From Bacillota bacterium (GTDB lineage: Bacteria > Bacillota > Bacilli > Lactobacillales > Enterococcaceae), in contig JAEWFE010000120.1 in assembly GCA_023389005.1 (NCBI GenBank), forward strand, positions 1 to 8,355: a stretch of DNA of 8,355 nucleotides. Reading direction: 5' to 3'. This document shows positions 1 through 5,985 of the stretch, piece by piece; the stretch's first letter is position 1, and each line of letters opens with the position of its first letter. A program made the position numbers and the translations under genes. The notes under the pieces are model-generated. The model was not told the DNA's origin, searched no databases, and saw nothing but the letters and a program-made list of their open reading frames with translations.

Positions 1-892
1 CCATTAAATCCGCACAAGTAATATAATGAAGGACATTTGGCTTGCGACTATCATCAATCAGACATGAATCAGTCACACAAATAGATTGAATTGGTGCTGC
101 ATCTAAATCAGCTTTAGCCCCTTCACATAATAAAGCATGAGAAGCACAAGCATAAATTTCAGTAGCGCCTTGCTCAGTTAGCAGTTTACTTGCTTTGACA
201 AAGGTTTGACCAGTATTTAAAATGTCATCCACCATAATACATTTCTTTCCTTTGACATCCCCAATCACATAGCCGCCTGCTTCATATTCATCGGATTGAT
301 CCACAATGGCTAAGGTAGAACCTAGATATTCTGCTAAACTACGTGCACGTTGAACCCCACTATTTTTTGGTGAAACAACCACATAGTCATCACCAGACAT
401 TCCTTGATCGAGATAATACTGAGCAAACAATGGAATCGTGAATAAATTATCCACTGGAATATCAAAGAAACCTTGTACTTGTACTGTATGCAAATCTAAT
501 GTTAACACTCGAGTTGCACCCGCTTTGGTAATCATATTTGCAATTAATTTTGCAGTAATTGGTTCATGTGGACGCGCTGTACGATCTTGACGCGCATAAG
601 CATAATAAGGTAAGACGACATTTATTGACTTCGCACTCGCCCGTTTCATCGCATCAATCATAATTAAAAGTTCCCAGTAATAATCATTCACTGGTTGATT
701 GGTCGATTGGATTAAGTAAGTATCCACCCCACGGACACTTTCTTCAATGTTAATCGCAATCTCGCCATCACTAAATTGTCGCACTACACATTTTCCTAAT
801 TCTTGTCCAAAGGCTTTAGCAATTTTTGCTGCTAATGGTTGATTCCCGTTGAGACTAAAAATTTTGACATTGTCTGTTGCAGTATTCGCCAC
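1..892 (-). CDS. prs2: Ribose-phosphate pyrophosphokinase, second-type paralogue (Prs2), 3' end beyond window
   Basis: By family this enzyme makes PRPP from ribose-5-phosphate and ATP in the cytoplasm, feeding purine, pyrimidine, NAD, His and Trp synthesis. 297 residues are visible; a full protein is about 315-325, so only the C-terminal tail is missing. The start is GTG at 892-890, giving [17 protein letters not shown], with GGAGG eight bases upstream. Visible motifs are FSDGE (40-44), YARQDR (98-103), [14 protein letters not shown] (132-145) and the PRPP loop [10 protein letters not shown] (221-230). Two family hallmarks differ. The usual SPDHGG is SPKNSG (174-179), and the flexible loop after AIVD (195-198) reads QSDEYEAGG, with no KRRP lysine/arginine pair. 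This matches the Prs2 type I know from streptococci. The fold assignment is secure; full synthetase activity is less certain. It has its own promoter but may also receive read-through from the operon upstream. Confidence 0.95.
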   Translation of the reverse strand, partial: MANTATDNVKIFSLNGNQPLAAKIAKAFGQELGKCVVRQFSDGEIAINIEESVRGVDTYLIQSTNQPVNDYYWELLIMIDAMKRASAKSINVVLPYYAYARQDRTARPHEPITAKLIANMITKAGATRVLTLDLHTVQVQGFFDIPVDNLFTIPLFAQYYLDQGMSGDDYVVVSPKNSGVQRARSLAEYLGSTLAIVDQSDEYEAGGYVIGDVKGKKCIMVDDILNTGQTFVKASKLLTEQGATEIYACASHALLCEGAKADLDAAPIQSICVTDSCLIDDSRKPNVLHYITCADLM

Positions 893-900
893 CGTTTCAT

Positions 901-905
901 CCTCC
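901..905 (-). promoter_or_regulatory. Ribosome binding site deciding the prs2 GTG start
   Basis: GGAGG on the minus strand is followed by an eight-base spacer and GTG at 892-890. An ATG at 900-898 lies out of frame with the protein and is too close to the Shine-Dalgarno, so GTG is the start. Confidence 0.85.
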
Positions 906-924
906 AAAAATATTTTTTTCTTTT

Positions 925-953
925 ATTGTATCATATCTTGAGGTGATTTTGAA
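925..953 (-). promoter_or_regulatory. Predicted prs2 promoter (extended -10)
   Basis: On the minus strand the -10 is TACAAT (930-925), preceded by TGA, giving an extended -10 element TGnTACAAT. The -35 seventeen bases upstream is only TTCAAA (953-948). The short gap between the peptidase gene and prs2 (893-980) otherwise holds the A/T-rich palindrome GAAAATTTTC (951-960). No GC-rich hairpin or T-run is seen, so read-through from the operon upstream remains possible. Confidence 0.55.
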
Positions 954-980
954 AATTTTCTTGTTTTTTCATAAAAATAA

Positions 981-1513
981 TTATCGCTTCATCGAAACTG
1001 TGCTATTGACCCACTTTGCCGGAATGATTTTAGCCGGATTCCCCCAAACATCATGCACTAGCAAATCATAGCTGCCATCTTCATTTTGTAGATACCCGTA
1101 GCAAACAACCCAATGATTACCATAGTCACTCCCTCTTTTCTTAGATAAACCTACAATCAAGGGAAGACCGGCATCAATGCGTTTTTTAATACGTGTCAGA
1201 CAAACCATGGTAGTACTATGGGCACGATAAGGCAATTGGTAACGTCTAAAGAATCGGTTTAGCCCTATCGACAACTCAATTGCAAAGTCGGAAAGCCAAA
1301 TGGTTGTACCAATAATTTTAATATTTCGACCAAGCTTGCTTGACTTTGCTGGGTATTTTCCTGTAAAAATTCAGGCAAAATAGCTGGCGTAAAATGTTTT
1401 TGAAAATAGCTTAATAAAACCGCGCAACAATACGTCCCACAGTAATTACCTTGCGTATTTTCTAAGTCAGCGAGTTGCTCAAAAGTTTGTTTATCTAAAA
1501 TTTTTGCTTTCAT
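981..1513 (-). pseudogene. C39-like (papain-fold) cysteine peptidase, interrupted by a frameshift
   Basis: Two frames together encode one domain. The first (1513-1265, 82 codons) has QGNYCGTYCC, whose C25 is the likely nucleophile. The second holds GTTIW, GNHWVVCYGY (the likely catalytic His) and VHDVWGN (the likely Asp). The second frame is open upstream of its nominal TTG start at 1274, back past GTTIW, and that TTG has no ribosome site. Adding one A to the A4 run at 1319-1316 joins the frames as LVEILK-IIGTTIWLSDF and gives a 177-residue protein with C25, H134 and D155. The order Cys-GTTIW-His-Asp fits the C39-like family. No signal peptide or membrane segment is seen, so a cytoplasmic protein is likely. 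The ATG at 1513 directly abuts the pncA stop codon. The substrate is unknown. The lesion could be a real one-base deletion or a homopolymer sequencing error; no canonical slippery heptamer is present. Confidence 0.8.
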
Positions 1514-2059
1514 TTAAACGATTGTCGCCCCTAATGTGTTTTTGAAATGATTGAGTGCCCATTGATGACCCACTTGATCAAAGCTTTGCACAGCATCTTT
1601 CACGATAAAAATTTTATAACCTAAATTATAGGCATCTACAGCGGTATGCAACACACAAATATCAGTACACACCCCAGTTAAATAGACTTCCGTAATTTGA
1701 CGTTCTCTTAATCGCAAATCTAAATCCGTCCCACAAAAAGCGGAATAATGACGTTTGTCTAGCCAATAAAGTGTTTCTTTACTTTTATTTTGCTCATATA
1801 ATTCGGCCAACTTCCCATACAAATCACGCCCAGGGGTTCCTATCAGATTATGTGGCGGGAATAATTTATTTTCTGGATGATATTGATCTTTTGTTTCATG
1901 ACCATCAATGGCGAAAACCACAAAATCATCATTTTCAATAAAATCTTTCGTAACCTTTACCAACGCGTCTTCAATTTGTTGACCATATTCACCGGTGGTT
2001 AATTTACCATCCGTTGCGACAAAATCATACGTATAATCAATCGAAATTAAAGCCTTCAT
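1514..2059 (-). CDS. pncA: Nicotinamidase (isochorismatase-fold cysteine hydrolase)
   Basis: By family it hydrolyses nicotinamide to nicotinate and ammonia, the first step of NAD salvage, in the cytoplasm. The 181-residue length is typical. From the ATG at 2059 the catalytic triad is D8 (in SIDYTYDF), K102 (in LDKRHYSAF) and C131 (in TGVCTDICV, with the family's V-C cis-peptide position just before it). The metal-site region shows D52 and H54 (AIDGHE), H61, and H70 in FPPHNLIGTPG. That last motif favours nicotinamidase over other isochorismatase-like hydrolases. An in-frame GTG at 2068 would add three residues, but it lies inside the Shine-Dalgarno AAAGGTG, so ATG at 2059 is preferred. The gene sits 19 bases after mtnN, and its stop codon abuts the peptidase ATG, consistent with one operon. 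Confidence 0.93.
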   Translation of the reverse strand: MKALISIDYTYDFVATDGKLTTGEYGQQIEDALVKVTKDFIENDDFVVFAIDGHETKDQYHPENKLFPPHNLIGTPGRDLYGKLAELYEQNKSKETLYWLDKRHYSAFCGTDLDLRLRERQITEVYLTGVCTDICVLHTAVDAYNLGYKIFIVKDAVQSFDQVGHQWALNHFKNTLGATIV

Positions 2060-2065
2060 ATTTTT

Positions 2066-2072
2066 CACCTTT
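2066..2072 (-). promoter_or_regulatory. Ribosome binding site deciding the pncA start
   Basis: AAAGGTG on the minus strand lies six bases upstream of the ATG at 2059. The GTG within it is in frame and would falsely lengthen the gene to 184 codons. Confidence 0.75.
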
Positions 2073-2078
2073 TTTCAT

Positions 2079-2774
2079 TTATTTGATTGTATTTAAAAAC
2101 TCAATCACCATTTCTGCGGAGCGTTTCCCAGCTTCATCAATAAATTCATCAAAACTCATCGTTGCTTGATGGTCCGCCGTATCACTAATTGCTCGTACAA
2201 CTAAAAATGGAATATTAAATTGACGGGCAGTTTGGGCAATGGCTGCACCCTCCATCTCACAAGCAAGCGCCTCTGGAAAATGCGATTTAATTTCCGCGAT
2301 TTTTTCCGGACTATTAACAAAGCTATCCCCGGTTACAATTAAGCCACTGCGCACTTGTTGACCAGTTTTTTCTGCGGCTTTTTTCATTTCCTCAATAATA
2401 TACTGGCTTGCTTCAAAATATAATGGCATGCCTGCTGGTAATTGACCATAATCATAACCAAAACCTGTGACATCGACATCAAAATACGCTAATTTTTCGG
2501 AAAAGACGACATCACCGACTTGCAAGCCTTCACCAATTCCTCCAGCAGATCCTGTATTAATCACCATGTTGACGCCATATTGTTGAATCAATAAACTCGT
2601 TGTGACACTAGCAGCCACTTTCCCAATGCCTGAGCGTACCACGATGACATCATGTTTGCCTAAAGTACCCGAAACAAATAAAACGCCGGCACGTTCCCAG
2701 GACATGGGTGCTGCCATTTTTTCCTTTAATATTTTGACTTCTTGGTCCATTGCACCGATAATTCCGATTTTCAT
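2079..2774 (-). CDS. mtnN: 5'-methylthioadenosine/S-adenosylhomocysteine nucleosidase
   Basis: By family it cleaves the glycosidic bond of MTA and SAH, releasing adenine plus methylthioribose or S-ribosylhomocysteine. It thereby recycles spent S-adenosylmethionine and supplies the LuxS (AI-2) pathway. The 231 residues match the usual length. The start MKIGIIGAMDQE carries E12, the general acid region. NTGSAGGIG (73-81) is the core phosphorylase-fold loop, CEMEGAAIAQ (172-181) holds the ribose-binding E175, and RAISDTADH (194-202) holds the catalytic D198. All key residues are intact. The ribosome site is weak (GTTGG), 23 bases after the macP stop, so translation may lean on coupling. The order nudF-macP-mtnN is the same as I know from Streptococcus pneumoniae (nudix, macP, pfs). 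Confidence 0.96.
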   Translation of the reverse strand: MKIGIIGAMDQEVKILKEKMAAPMSWERAGVLFVSGTLGKHDVIVVRSGIGKVAASVTTSLLIQQYGVNMVINTGSAGGIGEGLQVGDVVFSEKLAYFDVDVTGFGYDYGQLPAGMPLYFEASQYIIEEMKKAAEKTGQQVRSGLIVTGDSFVNSPEKIAEIKSHFPEALACEMEGAAIAQTARQFNIPFLVVRAISDTADHQATMSFDEFIDEAGKRSAEMVIEFLNTIK

Positions 2775-2797
2775 TTTCTACCAACTTTCTGAATAAA

Positions 2798-3094
2798 TTA
2801 TATAAAAAAGATAATCATAAAAATTAAAACCAACATTAACCCAACGATAATAATTGCTTTCCATAAAAAAGAATTTAAGGCACGAGAAGTTTCTTTTTCT
2901 TCTACCCGTGATTTATGAATTTCCTTATTCTTTTTTGCTTCTTTGCGATAATGGCGAGCGATGCGTTGTTCTTCTTGTTCAAATTCTTTTTGTGCTTGTT
3001 TGGCAACAATTTGTTGATTACGTTCTAACGCCTGTTGCTCTTGTTCACGCCGTCTTCTTAATTCTGCACGTGTGAGTAAGGGCTTATCTGACAT
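2798..3094 (-). CDS. macP: MacP-like activator of a class A penicillin-binding protein
   Basis: A 98-residue protein with a short N-terminal KPLLT motif (4-8), a long charged helix rich in Arg, Gln, Glu and Lys (about 9-72, likely coiled coil), and one C-terminal hydrophobic segment (about 76-98) ending the protein. The orientation should be N-inside. Pneumococcal MacP has the same KPLLT opening, a single membrane segment and the same neighbours (nudix gene before, mtnN after). There it activates PBP2a and is phosphorylated by the kinase StkP. The middle region here is much more basic and shows no obvious counterpart of the streptococcal phosphosite; Thr/Ser are few (S2, T8, and those in SRVEEKETSRA). 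The identification rests on the motif, topology and synteny, so the function is inferred. Its ribosome site lies inside the end of nudF. Confidence 0.75.
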   Translation of the reverse strand: MSDKPLLTRAELRRRREQEQQALERNQQIVAKQAQKEFEQEEQRIARHYRKEAKKNKEIHKSRVEEKETSRALNSFLWKAIIIVGLMLVLIFMIIFFI

Positions 3095-3095
3095 T

Positions 3096-3665
3096 TCATC
3101 GACCTTCCTTAAGTTTCAAATTTTCCCAATATTGGATGGCAAAAATCGTCTTTGCATCACATATTTCGCGATTCATGATTGCTTGTTTAGCCTCTTCTAA
3201 TGTTAATTCATATACTTCTAAGACTTCATCCTCATCCATGGCTTTCGGATTTTCTACCTTACTTAAATGTTTGGCATGATAAATATACAACTGTTCATTA
3301 GCAAATCCGGGTGAAAGATACATTTGCGCCACTAATTCCCAATCTTTTGCCTGAAGTTGTACCTCTTCTTCTAATTCACGTTGTCCAGTGGTCAATGGAT
3401 GAATATTTTCACCTGGATCGATTTTACCCGCTGGAATCTCTAAAATGACAGATTCAAGCGGCTTTCTAAATTGTTTCACAAAAACCATCTTATCTTCATC
3501 TGTTATCGCAATGATCGCTACCCCGCCTGGATGAAAGACAAGTTCTCTTTGTGAATGGGATCCATCAGGTAATTGGACTTCATCGACACATACATCAATA
3601 ATATTTCCATGAAAAATTTCTTTACGGTGGATTGTTTTTTCTTCAAAATCTTGAAATTCCAACAT
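3096..3665 (-). CDS. nudF: ADP-ribose pyrophosphatase (NUDIX hydrolase)
   Basis: By family it hydrolyses ADP-ribose to AMP and ribose-5-phosphate, clearing an NAD breakdown product. From ATG at 3665 it has 189 residues, the usual size. The NUDIX box runs from IPAGKIDPGE to QRELEEEVQ, with the metal-binding Glu cluster intact. It is preceded by KQFRKPLES, as in Bacillus NudF, and followed by YLSPGFANEQ, the ADP-ribose-pyrophosphatase signature region. Two departures from the textbook box GX5EX7REUXEEXGU are visible: nine rather than seven residues between the first Glu and RE, and Gln for the final Gly. From memory, streptococcal homologues share the longer spacing. An in-frame GTG at 3677 lies within the ribosome site and is rejected as the start. 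It is the first gene of the leftward operon, one base ahead of macP. Confidence 0.92.
   Translation of the reverse strand: MLEFQDFEEKTIHRKEIFHGNIIDVCVDEVQLPDGSHSQRELVFHPGGVAIIAITDEDKMVFVKQFRKPLESVILEIPAGKIDPGENIHPLTTGQRELEEEVQLQAKDWELVAQMYLSPGFANEQLYIYHAKHLSKVENPKAMDEDEVLEVYELTLEEAKQAIMNREICDAKTIFAIQYWENLKLKEGR
3103..3110 (-). promoter_or_regulatory. macP ribosome binding site embedded in the end of nudF
   Basis: AAGGAAGG lies eight bases before the macP ATG and is formed by the last codons of nudF (encoding LKEGR). The stop TGA (3098-3096) and the next ATG (3094-3092) are one base apart. This suggests translational coupling of NudF and MacP. Confidence 0.8.
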
Positions 3666-3674
3666 TATATACTT

Positions 3675-3682
3675 CACCCTTT
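3675..3682 (-). promoter_or_regulatory. Ribosome binding site deciding the nudF start
   Basis: AAAGGGTG on the minus strand lies nine bases before ATG at 3665. The GTG at its end is in frame and would give a false 193-codon gene. Confidence 0.65.
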
Positions 3683-3698
3683 GCTTTTATTTGTTTCT

Positions 3699-3707
3699 AG
3701 TTTACCA
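3699..3707 (-). promoter_or_regulatory. Predicted promoter of the nudF-macP-mtnN-pncA operon
   Basis: The minus strand reads TGGTAAACT, an extended -10 (TGn plus TAAACT), about 34 bases upstream of the nudF start. No good -35 lies 16-18 bases above it (AAGAAA at 17). A TTGACC occurs further up, around 3776-3781, but no -10 follows at the right distance. Confidence 0.45.
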
Positions 3708-3786
3708 TAGGACGCAAAAGATTTCTTATATTTTTCATAAATCCATAAAATACTTCCTCAGTTGGATACTTTTCTGGTCAAAAAAA

Positions 3787-3846
3787 TGCTAAAATATAAA
3801 AGAAGTGAACGCTTGCCCAATTTTCAAGCAAGCAATAGTATATAAT
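3787..3846 (+). promoter_or_regulatory. xpaC-telA promoter region with a 6-bp inverted repeat
   Basis: Two -10 candidates are visible. An upstream extended -10, TGCTAAAAT (3787-3795), has no clear -35. A downstream pair is TTGCCC (3813-3818), 17 bases, TAGTAT (3836-3841), overlapping a perfect TATAAT (3841-3846). The inverted repeat GCTTGC (3811-3816) and GCAAGC (3828-3833), with an 11-base spacer, overlaps the downstream -35. It would be an operator for the downstream promoter, or part of the leader if the upstream one is used. Which start is used cannot be settled from the sequence. Confidence 0.5.
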
Positions 3847-3871
3847 CTACACCTTTAAGGGGAGGGTTCTA

Positions 3872-4735
3872 ATGAAAAAAAATCCATTTATTTTCGGCGT
3901 ACTAATTGTGATTGTCTTTTTAGTACTAGGTTATTTTGAGACTTTCTTTTTACTTGCAGCAGCCATTGCCTTTATTATTTTTATGGCTTATTTAGCAATC
4001 CAAGCACTTGAAAATCGACATAAAGCAAAACCACTGTATAAGAGTCTGATTTACGCGATTGCCATTATCGCCTGTGCTACCATTGCTTTTGATCATGAAT
4101 TTTATTACGATTTACGCTATGATTTTGCTGAAACCGTCATTGAAACAACGATGAAGATTTTCGCCCTATTCATTCCTATTTATCTGTATATGGCTTGGCG
4201 TAAATATTTTCAAAATAAAGTCGTGCGTCCGAATACTTTACCACCATTATCCAAAGCCAAAGAACAACATTACCATGAATTAGGCTTAAGTGATAGCGAA
4301 ATTGAGTTATTCCGTGACACGATGAATCAAGCCAAAATTCAAATTGAGCAATTACAAAAAAATGTGAGAAGCAATTCAAAATTAAAAGCCTTAGATTTGC
4401 GTCACGACTATCTTAAAATTTCTAAAGCATTGTTTAAAGAAATCGTCAAAAATCCAACACGCTTATCCGATGCAAGTCTATTTTTATACACACATCTTCC
4501 TAACTTGGTTGATTTAACCAATAAATATGTTGAAATCAATAATCATGAAATCAAAAGTCGAGAAGCTTATGATCGTCTAGAAGAAGGCATTCAAGTCATC
4601 GAACAATTAACTGAATTGATTCAACGTGATTATCAAGACTTTGTAGCGGATGATTTTGAAGATATGGACATTGAAATCAATATGGCAAAAAAACATATCG
4701 AAAAAGATTCAGATCATCAAACCCTACAATTTTAG
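3872..4735 (+). CDS. xpaC: XpaC-family membrane protein (5-bromo-4-chloroindolyl phosphate hydrolysis family)
   Basis: 287 residues. The N-terminal half has four hydrophobic segments at about 6-22, 25-46, 57-73 and 93-108. The segments around 75-92 carry acidic residues. From about 120 the protein is hydrophilic and helical: it contains LSDSEIELFRDTMNQAK (139-155), runs on as a likely cytoplasmic coiled coil, and ends in a charged tail. The family name comes from a Bacillus phenotype with an indicator dye; no hydrolase motif is visible and its biochemical role is not established. Identification rests on the topology, the length and the telA gene directly downstream, a pairing common in low-GC Gram-positives. 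The start is clear: AAGGGGAGG (3857-3865) sits six bases before ATG. The role is probably envelope stress or toxic-compound tolerance with TelA, but that is inferred from the pairing. Confidence 0.82.
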   Translation: MKKNPFIFGVLIVIVFLVLGYFETFFLLAAAIAFIIFMAYLAIQALENRHKAKPLYKSLIYAIAIIACATIAFDHEFYYDLRYDFAETVIETTMKIFALFIPIYLYMAWRKYFQNKVVRPNTLPPLSKAKEQHYHELGLSDSEIELFRDTMNQAKIQIEQLQKNVRSNSKLKALDLRHDYLKISKALFKEIVKNPTRLSDASLFLYTHLPNLVDLTNKYVEINNHEIKSREAYDRLEEGIQVIEQLTELIQRDYQDFVADDFEDMDIEINMAKKHIEKDSDHQTLQF

Positions 4736-4753
4736 CATTGAAAGGCAGGAAAC

Positions 4754-5938
4754 ATGATGGACAATTTAACACCAGATACTAATAAAAGTTTGGATGACTT
4801 ATTATCCAATCCTTTTTCCGTTGATACCAATGAATTAACTAGTAGTCAACAAAACGAAATCAAACAATTTCAAGAAAAACAAACAGCGCCTCGTTTAATT
4901 GACCGTTTAGATGCCAATTATCAAGAGCAAGCCAAACAACTCGCTTCTCAAATCGATGTCAATGATGCGCAGGCTGTCATCATCTACGGGGCCAATGCGC
5001 AAAGTAAGTTAAGTGAATTCTCACAAAATATGCTCAGTCACGTTCAAGCTAACGATATCGGGCCAATAGGGGATTCTTTAAACGAGTTAATGTATCGCCT
5101 ACAAGAAGCCAACCCTGATGAATTACGAGCAGGTGAAGGCAATTTCTTCCAAAGAATGTTTGGCAAAGTGAAACAATCAATTTATGAAATTACCGCTAAA
5201 TACCAAAAAATCGGTGCCCAAATCGATAAAGTCGCGGTCAAATTAGAGCATGAAAAAGATGGCCTAATCAAGGATAATCAAATGCTTGAACAAATGTATC
5301 AAAAGAATAAAGATTACTTTGACGCTTTAAATATTTACATTGCCGCGGGTGAATTAAAAATCGATGAATTACAAAATCAAATCATCCCTCAAGCAGTGGC
5401 TAAAGCTCAAGCCTCAGGTGATCAGATGGATGTTCAAATTGTCAATGATTACACCCAATTTTTAGACCGACTTGAAAAACGCACCCATGATTTAAGATTA
5501 ACGCGTCAAGTCACCATTCAACAAGCACCACAAATTCGCTTAATTCAAAATACCAATCAAGTCTTGGCTGAAAAGATTCAATCTTCTATCCATACAGCGA
5601 TTCCTCTATGGAAAAATCAAGTCGTCATTGCCTTGACCTTATTACGCCAAAAAGATGCCGTGACTGCACAACGTCAAGTGTCAGAAACGACCAATGATTT
5701 ACTGAAGAAAAATGCAGAATTATTGAAAGTCTCTGCCATTGAAACGGCCAAAGAAAATGAGCGCGGTATTATCGATATCGAAACCTTGCAAAAAACGCAA
5801 GATGATTTGATTGAAACCATTCAAGAAACCTTGCGTATCCAAAAAGAAGGAAAAGAAAAACGTCAAGCAGCTGAAATTGAACTTGGCGTCATGGAAGAAA
5901 ATCTCAAACAAAAATTATTGGAAATTACCCATTCTTAG
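4754..5938 (+). CDS. telA: Toxic anion resistance protein (TelA family)
   Basis: 394 residues, normal for the family, with no membrane segment and almost entirely helical. An N-terminal low-complexity region (1-45) is followed by a long helical body. Family-like stretches are [14 protein letters not shown] (129-142), [20 protein letters not shown] (263-282) with [12 protein letters not shown] just after it, and the C-terminal [10 protein letters not shown] (336-345) and [13 protein letters not shown]. TelA proteins were named for plasmid tellurite resistance. Chromosomal copies affect tolerance to cell-envelope antimicrobials in some species, but the biochemical activity is unknown. Two adjacent ATGs (4754 and 4757) share the site AAAGGCAGG (4741-4749); either fits. 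It starts 18 bases after xpaC and closes the operon at the terminator. A soluble partner for the XpaC coiled coil is an inference. Confidence 0.92.
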   Translation: MMDNLTPDTNKSLDDLLSNPFSVDTNELTSSQQNEIKQFQEKQTAPRLIDRLDANYQEQAKQLASQIDVNDAQAVIIYGANAQSKLSEFSQNMLSHVQANDIGPIGDSLNELMYRLQEANPDELRAGEGNFFQRMFGKVKQSIYEITAKYQKIGAQIDKVAVKLEHEKDGLIKDNQMLEQMYQKNKDYFDALNIYIAAGELKIDELQNQIIPQAVAKAQASGDQMDVQIVNDYTQFLDRLEKRTHDLRLTRQVTIQQAPQIRLIQNTNQVLAEKIQSSIHTAIPLWKNQVVIALTLLRQKDAVTAQRQVSETTNDLLKKNAELLKVSAIETAKENERGIIDIETLQKTQDDLIETIQETLRIQKEGKEKRQAAEIELGVMEENLKQKLLEITHS

Positions 5939-5942
5939 TAAA

Positions 5943-5985
5943 AAAGGTTCAACGCCAAAATAGAGCGCTGAGCCTTTCTTTTTTT
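5943..5985. terminator. Bidirectional terminator between telA and the convergent permease
   Basis: AAAGGTTCAACGC (5943-5955) pairs with GCGCTGAGCCTTT (5965-5977) around a nine-base loop, with one G-T wobble and one mismatch. A run of seven T (5979-5985) follows on the plus strand. On the minus strand the A-run at 5940-5945 reads as a T-tract, so the hairpin can end both convergent transcripts. The T-tract overlaps the permease stop codon. Confidence 0.9.

Noticed and set aside
951..960. GAAAATTTTC as a terminator before prs2
   Set aside because: The palindrome is short, has no loop or GC content, and is not followed by a T-run on the minus strand. It is also not a CodY box because the central C-W-G is missing.
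877..1071. A 64-residue plus-strand open frame across the prs2 upstream region
   Set aside because: It overlaps the prs2 start and the peptidase 3' end on the other strand, has no ribosome site and resembles no known protein; a chance frame in A/T-rich DNA.
981..1274. A separate 97-residue gene starting at TTG 1274
   Set aside because: It has no ribosome site, its frame continues open upstream through GTTIWLSDF, and it holds only the His and Asp half of a peptidase domain. It is the second part of the frameshifted gene.
1262..1320. Programmed -1 frameshifting in the peptidase gene
   Set aside because: The overlap contains no X XXY YYZ slippery heptamer in the right frame, and no strong downstream hairpin was seen. 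A one-base loss or a sequencing error is simpler.
3768..3782. A CodY box upstream of xpaC (ACTTTTCTGGTCAAA)
   Set aside because: Only nine of fifteen positions match and the right half lacks GAAAAT.
3806..3819. A catabolite-response (cre) site TGAACGCTTGCCCA upstream of xpaC
   Set aside because: Only about seven of eleven defined positions fit the cre consensus and the central CG context is off. The GCTTGC/GCAAGC repeat explains the bases better.
3666..3871. A riboswitch or T-box leader ahead of nudF or xpaC
   Set aside because: The leaders are short and A/T-rich, with no conserved T-box sequence, terminator hairpin or paired helices beyond the single 6-bp inverted repeat.
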